From Paraspadella gotoi (Eukaryota; Chaetognatha): DNA of 64,000 bases. The notes beneath the pieces are model-generated. The model had not been told where the DNA came from and searched no databases. It saw nothing but the letters and a program-made list of their open reading frames with translations. Positions 28,795 to 42,843 of the stretch are shown piece by piece (the stretch's first letter is position 1; every line of letters starts with the position of its first letter). The translations under genes were made by a program, and so were the position numbers. Location of the stretch: NCBI GenBank assembly GCA_051294375.1, contig CM119271.1, positions 10,130,291-10,194,290 of the forward strand, in the 5' to 3' direction.

Positions 28795-31700
28795 AACCTA
28801 GGTAACTTTATGGAGGGTGGTTAACGCACAAACAGGTTCGAGGCAAGTTCGTTAAGTCGTTACTGTTATTTCATCGCAGCGAGTAGCACCGCACTCGCGA
28901 ATTTGGAAACGTCCAAAATATCCCGCCTGATAGCCATTGTAAGTTTTAACCTCAAAACGTTTGCTCTTTTGTTTACTTTTTTTTTATGAAACAAATTTGG
29001 CCGATTGATTATCGAAAAAGGTATGTGTTTGTTTTTTTATTTAATTATTTATTTATTAATTTTTATCTTCTTTTAAAATATTGGAGTTTGATTAACATTT
29101 TGTTTTTTATCTCTGCTCAGGCACTGATGGTTTCTTTTTGTTTTCTTATGCGAATTCTGTGTCGCGTTTAAAAGCGACCTTCGGCGGGGGAAACGGTTAC
29201 GACGAGGCGAAACTTGACCTTTTGTTTTTTGTTAACATGTTATGTGCTCCAATAATATTGACAATATATTTTGCGAATTTTAATTACAGGAAACGCTTTC
29301 CAGAAATATGTAAATTGTCAGGAGCCTTTGCACTCTTGTCGTAACCGAAAATCTTGGCATATTTTTTCGTACGATTTACGAAACTACACATAACACGCGA
29401 TCGTTGATCAAAAACAAAGATTTTACCGAAAAAAGCAATTCCCCCCCCCCCCTTCCTCAAAAATGACCTGAATTAGTTAAACCTCGACACCCTAATAAAA
29501 AAAATATGGTTTAAAATCGATCCAAGTCATTGCATTCGTGGTTGACCGATGGTTCCATTTTAAAAGAATAATGCCTAGATTGTACGTATATTTTCGTTGC
29601 TTTAGCCAACCCTAATTATCAAAATACGAAGTTCGTTTTTACGAAAACTTTAAAAGGGAAAAATTGATCGTGAAAACGTTACTAGCCCTTCTTTTAACAA
29701 ACCACGAATGTTATTAATTAAATTAAATTCACAAAAATTTTGTTTTTTCGTTTGCAAATCACTTTTTTGTCGCTCGCCCTGAAAAAAAATAAAAGGTGCC
29801 GCCATGGGTAAGAAAAAAACAAATAGTCTCCAGGCCAATTGAATTCCCCAAAAGTATATTTCACCTTTTTTGCTCATTTAACGATTGGCGAAAAGTCAAG
29901 TTATACTGCAAGAAAAATCATGATTTGTAACACCCGCATTTTTTTGAGAAAATATTTATTTACGGATGGAGGTTCACTTAGCGGTTTTCTGAAATAGTAT
30001 AGCAAGTTTGGAACCTATTAATTGTTTGTTTTGTTTTTTTTCGTTTTTTTTACCATGTTATTAAAAAACCATTTTGTCTCCCAAAGCACGAATTCAAACT
30101 TCACCGAAAATAATTCTTTTTAAAATTTTCTGACACCCTCGTTTATTGTCACGGACTATTTAACTTGATCACCAAACAAATTGGCGGGATTAGTATGAAT
30201 GATTTCATTGGTTAACATGCACTCATCCCTATTATCGTGTGGGTCAGATCAATTTATATATTATCCCTAATGTTAAAAAGAAGAAATATATTTTTTTCTC
30301 CTGTTTATTACGATACATTCATCATGCCTCCTGTTTTAAAAGATGATAGAAAAATAATTATTTTCACAGCAAAAAAAAAACAATAACAATAATTAATAAC
30401 ATAATAATATAATAAATAATAATGTGTTATATATTCATTACGTATATTATATTTTTAAATTATACCAATAATTAAAATTAGTTATTTCCAACACAGTTCC
30501 AAAAATTATATGTATTTTCGTTAATGATAAGCGTCCTAAAAATATATTTCACCCCTATAATTCTCCCTTCATTAAATTCGGGACTACTCCGAAGTAATCG
30601 GCGGCAGTTTTCCGATTTCTATCTCACATATATAAAATATTTAAATATTAAATTATTAATATCTTTTACCTTGTGAAAGCCTTTTAACTTATCGAGAAAC
30701 TAAAATTCATAGAAGTGCTTACCCTCAGTTGCATTAAGAGCAAGCGACCGCAGGCGATCGAACCCAGAAAATATTTCCCCACCCGTCTTAAAAAATGCCC
30801 CAGAGTTCTCGTTGACTCTTTGGAACCTTTTGGCTTCGGGCGTTGATTTAAACCTTGGACTGAAACAAAATAGCAGTAGAACTTAGATTTGCGGAGAAAA
30901 AAAGAAATTATGATCTAAAAAATAGCTCTATTTTTTTTTCCAATTTTTTTTGCATCCATATTTATTTATTTTTATTGAAATTTCCCCAGTTTGTCTACAA
31001 TCGTAATTTTTAAAAAAGATATAATTCTGACATATTTTTTTTTTTTTTTTTTTTTGGTTTAGGGTCAAAAAACAACTTCCCGCTTGGATAGGTTTGTACT
31101 ATTTCAAGGCTTTTCTTTCATCAAACTAAAAACATAATTTTAACATTTGCCAAATTTATTTTTCTTTCAGGAGCGTTACATGTTGAAAGTTGCAACAATA
31201 TATTACCGTCGTCTTTTTTCTGCCCGAAGATTGCTCAGTCAAGGTTAGTCTAATCTTTAAATGAAAAGTTATTTTAGTGATGAATAATATTTTTTTTGCA
31301 TTGTTTTCGTCAATAATTAGATTAAATTATAATGATAAGTTTTAACAATTTTTTACAATTTAAAGCTCTGAAAGAGTTTGTTAACTTTTAAAAGAAGGAG
31401 AATTTATTCAAATTAATTTCCAAAAAGAAACATAACTTTTTCTTCATATAATTTCCAATTGAGAGGAGATTTTTATTCTCCACGATTAAAAAAAACCGGA
31501 CGACGATATCCCCCGCTTGCCCTCCCCCCGTCAAAACAAAAAAAACAAAACAACAAACGAAAAAACAACCCGATTTTCTCAACGCCCCCCCTTCGTTTTG
31601 CAGACGCTGGCATCGGACGGGTTCTCATGGCGACGGAACCTTACATCAAATCCGGATGGAACAAACTCGATTGCTTCCTGGTCTAGTCATCATTTCTTGG

Positions 31701-32923
31701 TCGACATTTCTTATTCTATCGTCGCAAGCCGCTAAAACGGGAATTCCTCGGCATCTTGCGAGTCTTCAGGATTTCTAAAGAACCCTTCGTCCCCTCAGGT
31801 GTAAGGAAAGGGGGGGAGGGTGGGGTGGGAGAAAAGTGGAATATGAGGGGAAAGGGCAACCCGGGGGGGGGGGAGAAATTTTCGAGGAGTGTTTTTTGTT
31901 CATAGATGTGAAAATTCACCGAAGGCTTTGTTTGGCCTTATATTCGTTTTTTCTGTAGACCAGCAGTATTTTTTTCTTTTAGCCTTTTCTAAAAGTTTTC
32001 TTGTTTAAAGTTTCGATTTACAATTGCTTTTTCACTTTTTTCATCCAGCAACCGTTCACACTGTTACCATTTTTTTTCACTAAACTCTTTTGCTTCCTTC
32101 GTTTGCCTCCTCTTTATTTTCACGTTCAATAACTGAAAGGAAACATCATACTATTTCCGAGGACCGAACACGTTTCTACCTTTCCCACATTTCCCACCGT
32201 TTTTCAATTTTCCTCTTTCCACCTTTCTCTCCAGGGTAATATCGCGAAGGCACCCGGACTGAAGCTCGTGGTTCAAACGCTGTTGTCCTCTTATTCGACC
32301 CATCGTGCAAACATTCCGTCCTCATTTGCTGCACCTTCTTCATTAATTTGGGAATATTAGCGATGTGCAGGTGAGAGGGAAAAAGTCGCGGTTTCAAAAT
32401 GGCGTCTTTCTGAAGACATGATTGTTTATGTCTTACATTTATATATTGAAAAAAAAAAAATCATTCCAACAAATAAATTTAGTTACTAAAAGAATGCCTG
32501 ATGAAAAAGGATTGTTCTCATTTAACAAATCAAAATTTACCACATCATAAACCACCTGAGGTAATTGGTTCCTTTCAACGTCACAATTTTTTAAGAACTT
32601 GAGAACTTAATTTATTATTATTATTATAATATTTTTTATTATTATTTATTTATTATTACTATTTTAGTTAATTATTTTCAGACTTGGATTTTTTATTCGC
32701 TTGTCAATTTTTTTAAAGAGTTTTTTTTTGAAAAAAAACTAAAAACAACAGATCGACCGGACCAAAAAAATAACAAAACAATCGCCTTCCCAAACTTCCC
32801 CTCACCCCCCCAACCCCCCCCCCCCCAAAAAAAAACCAACCCAGCTTTTTTCAAAGGGCAGTTCTTACTATGCCAAGGACCCGACGGTTTCGCACGTTGG
32901 GTGAACAAAAAACCATGCCTTTC

Positions 32924-32924
<1 letters not shown>

Positions 32925-33005
<81 letters not shown>
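32925..33005 (+). repeat. 81-base poly-C run inside an exon copy
   Basis: An unbroken C run replaces about two bases of the pore exon (left-arm counterpart near 19129). It is probably a base-calling artefact. Confidence 0.95.
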
Positions 33006-33569
33006 TGACCCCCGGGCAAATCATTTGGCTCAACGAAAAGTTACAACTTCACAATTTGGGCCGAGCGCTTATGGCCTCTTCGTTTCTCTCCTCCAAGATG
33101 GATGGGTCGGACATGTACAGCGGCTCGACGCCGTCGGGCGTCGATCAACAGGTTGCGGGGGTTTTTTGTTTTTGTTTGTTTTTTGTTGTTTGGTTTGTTT
33201 GTTTTGGGGTTTTGTTTGTTTTTGAATTGTTTCTTTTTTTTGTTTTTTACTTTTGTTTTGTTTGTTTGATTGCTTTGTTTATTTTTGTTTAATTTTTTTG
33301 TTTAATTTTTGTTTTGGATTGTTTGTTTATTTACTTTGTTTTGTTTTGATTTTTGGTTTGTGTTGTTTCATTTTTTGTGGTTTGTTGGTTGTTTGTTTTT
33401 GTTTGTTTTGTTTGATATTTTTGTTTTGTTTGAATTGTTACTTTGTTTTCTTTATTTCTTTTTTTTTAGTTTTGTTTTGAATTGTTTGATTTGGTTTTAT
33501 TTTGTTTGGTGTTGATTTTTTGTTGATTTTGTTTGATTTTTGTTGGTTTTGTTAGTTCTTTGATAGTTT

Positions 33570-33962
33570 GTGAAATTTGGTACAACCAATATTAAAAATT
33601 ATCCATTTCATTTAATAAATAAGCTATTTCTTGTCCCTGAACTTTGGAAGGCTCTTGGTGGTTTAAGGCCTCCATCACACTTACAAGATAAAAGCATAGC
33701 AGGTTTCTGCAAGCTTTCAATCAAGACTCTCTCACAGGTTTCTATATTTATCACTCCCAGTGAAACCTGGCTTCCCTATCAATGAAGTGGTATAATATAT
33801 TCCAAGAATGTTTTCAATGTATTGAAAAGACCACTCCCTAAGTATTAGATCGCGGGAATACTTATATTGTACTCCGCACTAGCATCAAAATACAAGGAGC
33901 TGATTTTAATGAATTGGTACCAACCCAATGATAAAAAATTATCCATTCATTTAATAAAATTG
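33570..33962 (-). mobile_element. Dispersed element of about 390 bp with 47-bp terminal direct repeats
   Basis: Both ends carry GGTAC(A/C)AACC, then AAAAATTATCCATT and CATTTAATAAA (33575-33620 and 33911-33960). The left arm has a single copy of this end (18512-18558) and lacks the inside. The inside (TGGAGGCC, GATAGGGAAGCCAGG, GAGTGGTCTTTTCAATACA) matches 44000-44270 and 46050-46325. No coding capacity was seen, so a non-autonomous element is likely. Confidence 0.75.
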
Positions 33963-36900
33963 TTTTATTCTTGTTTGATTTTTTTGTTTGTTTTTTTTTG
34001 TTGGTTTGTTTCTTTTTATTTTCTTTTTTGGTTGGTTTTGTTTTGCATTGTTGTTTGTTTTTGGGTTTTGTTTTGTTACCCGATCCCTATTTCCTACCCT
34101 TTTTATAATCTTCCTAACCTCTATTCCCAAACCTCTATCCCCAAACTTTCTATCCCTTTGCCCCAACCCCTAACTCAAACCACTTTCCTCCTTTCAGCGC
34201 CCAACGCAACTTTAACGAGTGGCGCCTTTCTGTACTTCATCGGCTTCTTGCTTCTCGTGCGGCTTCTTCGTCCTCAACATGTTCGTTCGGGGTTGTCGTC
34301 CGAAACTTTCACAAGTTGCAGGAGAATGCTCAGGAATCGGGAGACGAGAGAAAAGGTGAGAGATGGAGGGGAGAGAGAGAATTATATAAAGATTTATCTA
34401 AATTTCCATTTGCTTTGCATATTGCATTATTTTTTTGTTCATTTTTTAATATTTTATGATAAGTTGTTTTGTCAGAATCCATCAAAATATTTGTTAAGAT
34501 TAAAAAAAAAATTTGCTATATATATAATAGTACCCTCAGAAGAAAGCATTTTGACAAAAATATTTTAAATACCATAATCTATGCTCATGATAGATTCTTT
34601 TAACGCTGTATCATTAGCATTAAATTTCATCGGCTTTATGGCTTACCAAGTGGAATCTTCCGGGTTTTTAAATACTTAGCATATCTGATCGGCATTAATT
34701 TCAGACAGTTTCTCGCCGATCTACAGACTTTAGGAATTCCTAAAACTATTGAGGAATAAAAAGGAGGGAATTATTTGCATGTTCTGTTTTCTGAATTTGT
34801 TAATGCCGTTTTTGGTTATTAAAAAAAATTACAAAAAACGAGAAGCAACGCTTGTTATAAGACATAGAGTTAACTACTTTGGGCAGACTTATACTTCCAC
34901 TACGCTTTCATCCCATTGTCTTAGAAAAAGAAATTTACCGTACTTCTGTGAAACTTCAAGTATTATTTAACATTTGTAATTTAGTAAAAAATCGTTTTCT
35001 CAGATTGGCGCTTGAAAACGTTGCGAAGAGACTTGCCACGTAAACGCAAAAAGTATGCAACTCGATATCATTGGGCAGCGTGATGTCAGAACTGGAGCTT
35101 AGCTCGGCGGACTCAGATTTCAGAGGACGAACGTGCAAGTTGAGTAACCAACGGATAATTAATGTTATATGGAGGATGGATGGAAATCCATTACGATTAT
35201 CGTACAATTAATAAATTATTAGGTTTCCTTTGCTTTTCCGTTCGAATTTGTGATTCGATCTCAGTTCTTCGGATTTAAAAATTTAAAAAAAAAAAAAAAG
35301 TAATTATGAGATGATTACTAAAACAAACTTTACAACCTTCAGAGATCGACGGAAATCGGAATTTTATCCGTGATTTTCCGACGCATACTTTATTCAAACT
35401 TATAAAAAAAAAATTTCTGTTTAGAATTTCGCGAATTGAATTGAATACATTTTGTTAAAGTTTTCGCTTCGAATTCTTTTCTTCCGATCGTTAAATTATG
35501 TTATAGAAAAGCAAAAAAAAGGTACAGGAATTGCAATTGGGTAGAACTTACAATGAGTGACCGAGGGAATTAATTTTAGAAAGAGTAGGCCTATTACGCC
35601 AATGGCATTTACCCGGTTCATTCCTGTATGTTTTATATTGATTTTTAGTTTTTACACCATGTAGGGCCTCTGGTAATTCAATTACGACAATCTATAAAAT
35701 TTCCGAAGCTATATAATTTTAATTAGTCACCATCAAAAGTTACTTTTCATTATTTAAATTACTTAGCACTTTTCAATTATTTCACATGATCTATTTAATT
35801 TCTCCACATGTTAATATAAAACAAACCACAAAGATACCATTGCCAGTTTTATATTTGTTTAAAAATAATATCGGTTTAAATGTTTATGATATTCCAATAA
35901 GCAGTATCTTCCAACAATTTTTAATACTAATTCTTTTACGCATTTAACAGAAAAACTGCTAGGAACCTTTGGTAATCAGGCGATTTTATCTTCTTAATTT
36001 ACAATTTTACACGAATTACTTTCAGTCTCAAGGGTCAATTTTCAAACTTTTTTTAAATTTCTTAATCTCTAAACCACAAGACCATCCTAAAAACATTTTT
36101 TAACTCTCTCTTTTTCTCTCTCTCTCATCTCCGTTCTCTTCTCTCCATTATTGAGCCAGAATTACCCTATTGGCTGGATTTACCCTCCGTGGCGGGCTTG
36201 GGCTCCATCAAGTCTGTACGAGCAATACTTTGGGATCTCGCTATCGCTGCCGTCATAGGCCTTAACGTCATCACCATGACTATGGAATTTTACCTCATGC
36301 CCGAAAGTAATTTTTAGTCAATTTAACAATTTAAATTTTAATTCGGGAAAAAAAATGATGAGGTATAAAAAAAAAGTGATCGCTTGCGACTCGTACGGCT
36401 GCGAGGCTCTCTTTATCGAAAACGCGTTATTCTGCGCTTTTCCGTTTACTTTTAATCTTTAGCGCTAAATTTTTAAAGTTCTGTATTCAAGAGTATGAGG
36501 CTATTCCCTAATCCTGATCCTTAACCCTAACCTTATCCTTAATCCTAGGCCCCCTAACCTTATCCTAATCTCTAATCTTAATCCTAATCCTATTCATAAT
36601 CTCAATTTTAAAACATTAACCCTAAAATATTAATCGTATCTTCAATTCACCTTATAATCCTTAAAACTAAAAAAAATTAATTTAAGATGAAACGCGGGTG
36701 GGGCTTTGGGAAAATTAAGGCCAAAACTAGATTGAGTTATAAAGAATATTTAAACAATAATCAAAACTTGATATTTTAACTCCCCCCCCCCCTTATCTAT
36801 TTCAGGAAACTAACATTACGTTCCTACGCATAATTTAACACTTTTTCACGGGCTGTCTTTATACTTGAATCTATTGTCAAAATCTGCGCTCTGGGTTTCG

Positions 36901-36992
36901 CTCGCTTTTTCAGTGTAGAGCGGACAGGGTAAGAATTTAGGTTTCGGTTTCAGCGTCTTCCTTCTTGGACACTAACGTATTCTCTCTCTTTT

Positions 36993-37017
36993 NNNNNNNN
37001 NNNNNNNNNNNNNNNNN
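36993..37017. other. Assembly gap, 25 N
   Basis: Ends the right arm of the palindrome. The sequence after it is unrelated to the expected continuation at 15600. Confidence 1.
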
Positions 37018-37513
37018 GGAGATGAGAAGAGGATGAGTAAAGAGAAAACAAGCCGGGAGAGGAATTACGATTAAGATGTGGCTACAAACTCTGTCTTGGA
37101 CACGGCCCACTAATGGATCGACACTTTTTACTACGTACGACTAACGCTATCATTTAATTGTCGCTACATACTTTATATTTATTAATATTTTAAGAAGGCA
37201 AAGAGTAAGGAAAATTATTTCGAAGGGACAGCGGTAAATATAGATCACGACGAACGCTTTCACCAGCAACACGACGGACATCGGCATCGTCGTGACACAA
37301 TTCTCACGAAAAACAAGAAACGAAAATGGACTTACCTAAGTCGTTGGGCTTCTCTAAGCACCTACCCGCACCTAGGCTCATCTTTCTGGGTGAGTTTGCA
37401 GAATTGTTTGAATTAGTAGTCTGTCGACGGGGAGGTGGGGACGAAGGAAAAGTCGGGTAAGGTTTCGTGTTTTTTTAAAAATTAACCCCGCAGCCCAGTA
37501 TTCGGTGACTTAC

Positions 37514-38395
37514 CCCCTTTGAGGAGGTCGAATGAATGCTGTTACTTCGTTCTGCTATGTTCGCTTGTGGAACGGCCAAGTTGAGCGTAGTCATGCGTCT
37601 AGAGAAAAAAAAATGAATATTTTCATTATTATTATTTATTGAAAATTAATCAAATACACAATTGAGTATAAATAAATAGATTTTGACCAGTGGCCACGGA
37701 TAGAGTTACAGCTCTAATAAAGGAAATTTTTTTTTTCATTTATAGTTAGATCGAATGAATAAGTTGATTGATTAATTAACTTATTTGATTGATTTGATTG
37801 CCTGATTGATTTAAATACCTGAGTCGGATCTGAGCCAACTGCTCCTGAGTTTTTGCCACGATAAGAGCGGTCGTCTCCGCAGAGAGACCCGGTGCTAGCA
37901 CAGGCAAACCTGCAACACAAAATAATACAAACTAAGGTATCGCATTAGATGCCTCGTTATGTATCACTAATTTTTTTAATTTATATTTTAAATTTACGAT
38001 TTAAGAGATTATAAGTTGATATATATAAAAATTATTCAAAGTCTATGTTTGTTTTGATTTTTAAAAAGAAAATAAGTTGAAACAACTGGCGACGACGAAA
38101 ATTAAGCTTAAAATCAACTTAATTAAAGTTACTAACTAACAAAAACTCAAAATCTCGTTGCGCGCCACCTGGTTCTGGTTACAAATTAGATGTAAATAGG
38201 GGAAAAATAAATAAAGTAAAAGTAAAAAAAAAAACAAACATACTGACCTGAAGCGATTTGTGATCCATCGGAGGTAGGGAAAGTGCGAAAAGTTGGCGGT
38301 GAGGGTCCTGTTGGGGCGGCTGTGTTGCCTTGACCAAGCAGGAAAACTGGCGCTTTCTCACAGGCGAAGTCGTAATGTTGTTTAAGAGCGGATTC
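37514..38395 (-). CDS. Unrecognised protein, three internal exons
   Basis: Minus-strand exons 38395-38248, 37909-37819 and 37598-37514 have clear acceptors (GCTCCCAG, TGTTGCAG, TTCTCTAG), donors (GTCAG, GTATTT, GTAAGT) and matching phases. They give ESALKQHYDFACEKAPVFLL, a Ser/Thr/Pro-rich middle (TAAPTGPSPPTFRTFPTSDG), then LPVLAPGLSAETTALIVAKT, QEQLAQIRLRRMTTLNLAVP and IAERSNSIHSTSSKG. No transmembrane segment is visible; the QEQLAQIRLRRM part could be a short helix. A further candidate exon, 37385-37336, reads to a TAG in phase (near 37363), or carries on as MSLGAGRCLEKPNDLG if one G of the preceding GGGGG is an error. Family not recognised. It may belong to the same gene as 48751-51175. 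Confidence 0.65.
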
Positions 38396-38599
38396 CTGGG
38401 AGCAAGGATGGGGTATTATACATTTTACAAAAATATATAAACGAATGAATGTAAGGGTAATTTTGAAATAAGTGAGAATGTATGTGTCATTTAGTAACTT
38501 ACCGAAAATTGTTATCGCTAACGTTTATTTTCACCGCCTGAGAGTGTTTCTGCGAAAGAAATGACTAGTCTACTGTTCGTTAAAACATTACGTGATTTT

Positions 38600-39256
38600 C
38601 GTGGTAAATGACACTGAATGAAAAAATATCCGCAACATTTCTTGCACCAAAACTCTCTTCTCTCTCCTCTCCCTCCATCACTCCTCTCTCCTGAATAAAA
38701 CAAATATCGCAACATTTCTGGCATCAACTAGTATCTCTCTCTCTCTCGTCATCTCTCTTCCTGCTGCTCTGCACTGCTCTCTGCACTGAATGAAAAAATA
38801 TCGCAACATTTCTTGCACAAACTATCTGTCTCTGCTCTCTGCTCTCTCTCTTCCTCAACGTGAATGAAAAAATATCGCAGACATCTTCTTGCACAAACTA
38901 GTTCTGCTACTCTCTCTCCTCTCTCACTGCTGCTCTCTCACCTGAAGTGAAAAAAGTATCGCTAAATGTTCTTGCTCTCTCTCTCTCTCTCTCTGCTTTT
39001 TTCTCTCTACTCTCGATTGTCGTCTCTCTCTCTCTCTCTCTCTCTCACCGAATAAAAAAATATTCGCAGCGACATTTCTTGCACAACTATCTCCTCTCTC
39101 TCGTCTCTCTTCTCTCTCTTCCTCTCTCACTGAATGAAAATATACCTCCGCAGACAAAAGCAAAACATTTCTTGCACAACGGAACTAGTCTCTCTCCTCT
39201 CTCTTCTCTCTCACGATCTCTTCTCACTGAATGAAAAATATGCGCAACATTTCTTG

Positions 39257-39288
<32 letters not shown>

Positions 39289-39495
39289 ACCGCGAATTAA
39301 AAAAATATCGCAACATTTTCTTGCAACAAACTACTCTCTCTCTCTCTCTCTCGTCTCTCCTCTCTACCACTGAATGAAAAAATCATCGGCAACCATTTTC
39401 TTGCACAAACTATGCTCTCTCTTCTCTCTCTGGCTCTCTCAGCATCTCATCTCTGAATGGAAAAAATATCGCAAGACATTATCTTGCATCTCCTC
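38600..39495. repeat. VNTR, about 82-bp unit, 11 copies
   Basis: CTGAATGAAAAAATATCGCA, then ACATTTCTTGCACAAACTA and a CT stretch, recurs near 38612, 38692, 38787, 38861, 38945, 39049, 39130, 39227, 39293, 39371 and 39454. Copies differ by many small indels. Confidence 0.88.
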
Positions 39496-39499
39496 TCCT

Positions 39500-40380
39500 C
39501 TCGTTCACTGGTTGTTAGGATCTGATCGCTGGGTAAGACGGCGTTTGGAGGGAGACTGATACGTTTCGTGTTCTGGATCTATGCGTCTCTTTGTGAGTTC
39601 TGGCGACGGACGCATCGGATTCGCTGGAGCGAAGAGACGCAGCATTTTATCATAAGATTCACAATCGTTTCTATCGACTCTTTGGTGGCAAGTTGTCAGT
39701 TATTCACTTTAGTATTCAATTTGATTTATTCTTACTATCAGTTTTTGAGTTTTGTACTATCATCAGTTATTTTGGTCTTTTTTTAGTTGGTTGTAGACCT
39801 AAGAGAGGTCATTTGATTTATTTCTATCTGATTTCCGATTCTTAGTTCATTAACAGTTGGTCCAGTTATTATAGATTATTTATAATTGATTAATTCAATT
39901 TATTAATTTATCAGCTTTTAGTTTATATACCAATCATTTATTCGTCTTTAGTCCATTGGTTGTAAATAATCAATCGGTCAATGTTTGTGGTACATACTAC
40001 TCTGGTTTATAATTACCAAACATATTCCCTGAAGTCTTTTATCTACTAGGCTGAATATTTCATATTTAACATATATATCATATCATATATCATATTTATC
40101 AATCCAAGACAAACGGTCTGTCATTTGAACATTTTCTTTAACAGGCGTCCAAACCTTCATAGTATACATAAATAACAATTATGAAATAATAATTTTCCTC
40201 TGAATCATTTTTTGGGTCTCATGCATATTAAATTTTTTATATTATAAATAATGACGAAAATGTGCGATGTTATTAATTGACAAAGAGATCCTAAACATTT
40301 TTAAAAATTAACGAAGAAAAAATAATGTGAACAATGCAGCGTTAAATGATCTCGTTAAATGATACATATACATCATAAAG
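39500..40380. other. AT-rich noncoding DNA
   Basis: No exon, RNA gene or clear repeat unit seen, apart from short ATATCATATC repeats near 40070-40100. Confidence 0.5.
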
Positions 40381-40382
40381 CC

Positions 40383-40875
40383 CGGATTTAAATGTCATAC
40401 GATATTAGTGACAGGGGGATTCCAAAGTCCGTTTGTAAATATTGTAAATATTGTGGATTTTAGTCCACCATAACATTTATATAATTAGAATGTGATCCGA
40501 CTTCACCAATCAGAGGTAATTTTCATGTGACGAAGCGATCTAGAAGCCAGGATGTAATTATGTTACGATTTAATGCGATCACTAAAACCCGTATGTAATT
40601 ATAGTACGATATAACGATCCCCGAAACCTGGATGTAATTAAAAATCCTCACAAGGACGAATTTAACCTCAGACGTAGGAGCCACAAAGTCTGAAGATCGA
40701 GGGGATTAAAAAGATCGATCGTTTCCTGCGTCATTAATTTGCGAGACGCGGGGCGATGATGACGATGATGATGATAACGATGACGATGACAATGACGATG
40801 ATGATAAAGATTGATAACAATAAAAATAATGATAATTGCATGAAAGTACAGAGATCATTATGAAGCGAATTATGT

Positions 40876-40944
<69 letters not shown>

Positions 40945-41057
40945 CGATGAAGATTCCGAATGATCGACGAAACTTCTTTTTTTGATAAATTATCCAAACC
41001 ATTTGTAAAACCGCCTCCTTGTTATTTGATTCTTAATCAACATCGCCTAATTTTATT
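40383..41057 (+). repeat. Direct repeat, copy 1 (0.68 kb)
   Basis: It starts GGATTTAAATGTCATACG and includes a (GAT)n run at 40874-40943. Near-identical to 42844-43550, with small indels. Confidence 0.93.
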
Positions 41058-41703
41058 TAACCCTGTATCTCATCAGAAGAGTAGATATTAGAGTAGAGAA
41101 TGAGTCACAAGAGAAGCGCGCGCACGAATAGCCGAGAAAGGATGATAGCAAGTCAGCTTGTAGATAATGACCGAATAGGAGTGCTATAGCGGTACGGCAG
41201 CGGCGGCAGGCGGGCAGAACAAAAAGCCGTCGGCAGCGGCGGGTCGGCTTGCTTGTCGTTTCCCTGATACACGTAATTGATATACCGAACCGGCGGTAAA
41301 GGGGGAAAAAAATAATGGCGTGAATAACAACGTATGGAGGCAGGGAGGTTACAATCAAATATGAAGCTTCTGGACCTCTGGTTTGAAGGCTGGATGGGCG
41401 GCGTCCGAGGGTAGGGGTTAAAATGAAGACCAATCGGCCATAAAAACCGAAGGTCGGGAGAAGAAGAACCCTCAGCAACACGGCTTTTTCTGCAGAAAAA
41501 TCGCCCATCCTTTTTTTTTCTTTATTTCTTTTTTCTCTTCGTTGGACCGGGAAAAAAAATTAGTTTCCGTCGTGGAAAAAAAAGGGGGGGGGGGAAAATA
41601 ACATTTTCCTTTTCCACCTCACAAACATTTTTTGTTTTCACTTTATTTTCTCTTTTCAGAGTAACGTGAGGAAAAAAAAATATCCCGTTGTTTATTTACG
41701 TCC

Positions 41704-41717
41704 GTCGCTTAGGCAAC
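41704..41717 (+). promoter_or_regulatory. RFX X-box-like site
   Basis: GTCGCTTAGGCAAC fits the X-box shape GTHNYY-NN-RRNAAC bound by RFX factors. It sits in a GC-richer stretch just upstream of other promoter-like motifs. Confidence 0.4.
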
Positions 41718-41855
41718 GGCGTCGGCTTGGCGACGAAGGCGATTTCTCAGTATTCGACTGAAAGAAAAGGAAAACGTAAATAAAAGAATGTAAAGAAAAA
41801 TAAACTTTGAAGGAGAAAAGAAAGAAAATGTAGGGACCGAATAGAGACGACGGGG

Positions 41856-41863
41856 TTACGTCA
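41856..41863 (+). promoter_or_regulatory. CRE-like bZIP site
   Basis: TTACGTCA, a CREB/ATF-type octamer variant, about 140 bases from the X-box. No downstream gene could be identified. Confidence 0.35.
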
Positions 41864-42054
41864 CGTAATGTGCAGCGCCACCGCGCGGTTGTTGTTGTTG
41901 TTCGGTTGTTCTTCGCCTTTCCGTCGTTCGAGGTTGTTATTCGTCGTTATCGTCGTACGTCGTCCGTCGTCGTCGTTCGACCCGTGTTCTTGTTTTTAAT
42001 TTTGTTTCGCTCGTTCCACTGTTTGTTTATTCAAGGGGAACAACCTTTTCTGTG

Positions 42055-42660
42055 TAAATTCTCTCTCTCTCTCTCGATCTCTCTCTCATCTCTCCTCTAG
42101 TCCTCCTCTCTCATCTCTCGTCTCTCTCTCTTTCCTCCTCTCCTCATCTCTCTCTCTCTTTTCAGAAATCTCTCTAGGCCTTCCCCCTTATCCCTTTCTC
42201 TCTCCGCTTTCTCCGAACGGTCAGCCTTCCCCCCCTTTCCCCTCTCACGCCGTCGGCCGTCCTCTCCTGTCGCTTTCCCCCGACGAAAAGAAAAAAAAGC
42301 AGCTGTCCGGTTGTATCAATCCAACAAGAGAGAGAGTCAAGAGAGAGCAGAGAGAGAGAAGCAGAGAGAGAGCAGAGAGAGACGAGCAGAGAGGAGTCGA
42401 GAAGAGGAGAGAGAAAGGCAGAAGAGACTTTTTTTTTCATTCGGAGCTCGCCGTGGATCTTGTTTAACAGTCATGTAACCTCAAGGAGGAAAGGAAGCGG
42501 AGCAGCAGAGAGAGACAGAGAGAGAGAAGAGCAGAAAGAGCAGAGAGCAGACGAGGAGAGAGACCAACACTAGAGAACAGAGAAGTACGAAGCAGACGGG
42601 GAGAGGGATATAACTAAGCGGAGCAGAGATACGCGTGAGCGAGTCAACTAGCGGGCTGAT
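42055..42660. repeat. Noisy CT and GA tracts
   Basis: CT-rich 42060-42165 and GA-rich 42320-42610, with irregular interruptions typical of low-quality consensus. Confidence 0.75.
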
Positions 42661-42843
42661 AGCGCTAGGCAAGTGGTGAGGAACGCTGCACGCTGGTGCT
42701 GGTTGTGGTCTCGATCAGGGTAACGGACGGCGCTACCGGTGCTACAGGTCGGGCGCGTCTACCGCGCGTGAATCGGGATGCCGCGCGAGACCAGCTGTGC
42801 GGTATGGAGAAGTCCTTCGACCGCGGAATCGCGGACTGCTCAC

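Larger units (their letters stand above)
28532..36928 (+). pseudogene. Indel-riddled inverted copy of T-type channel domain III-IV exons
   Basis: Exon copies lie at 28532-28608, 28801-28938, 31171-31243, 31604-31798, 32235-32370, 32845-33151, 34198-34355, 35004-35138, about 36149-36305 and 36806-36928. All but the smallest contain frameshifts; for example the S3-S4 copy gains an in-frame TAG after DCFLV, and the pore-exon copy holds an 81-base poly-C insert. Splice dinucleotides are mostly kept. The pattern (homopolymer indels, no sparing of codons) fits raw long-read error on a fold-back molecule better than a decayed gene. It should not be counted as a second channel gene. Confidence 0.85.
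27086..36992 (-). repeat. Inverted repeat, right arm (9.9 kb)
   Basis: Reverse complement of 15615-26992. It carries many single-base insertions and deletions, mostly in homopolymers, at similar density in exons and introns. It ends exactly at a 25-N gap. Confidence 0.95.
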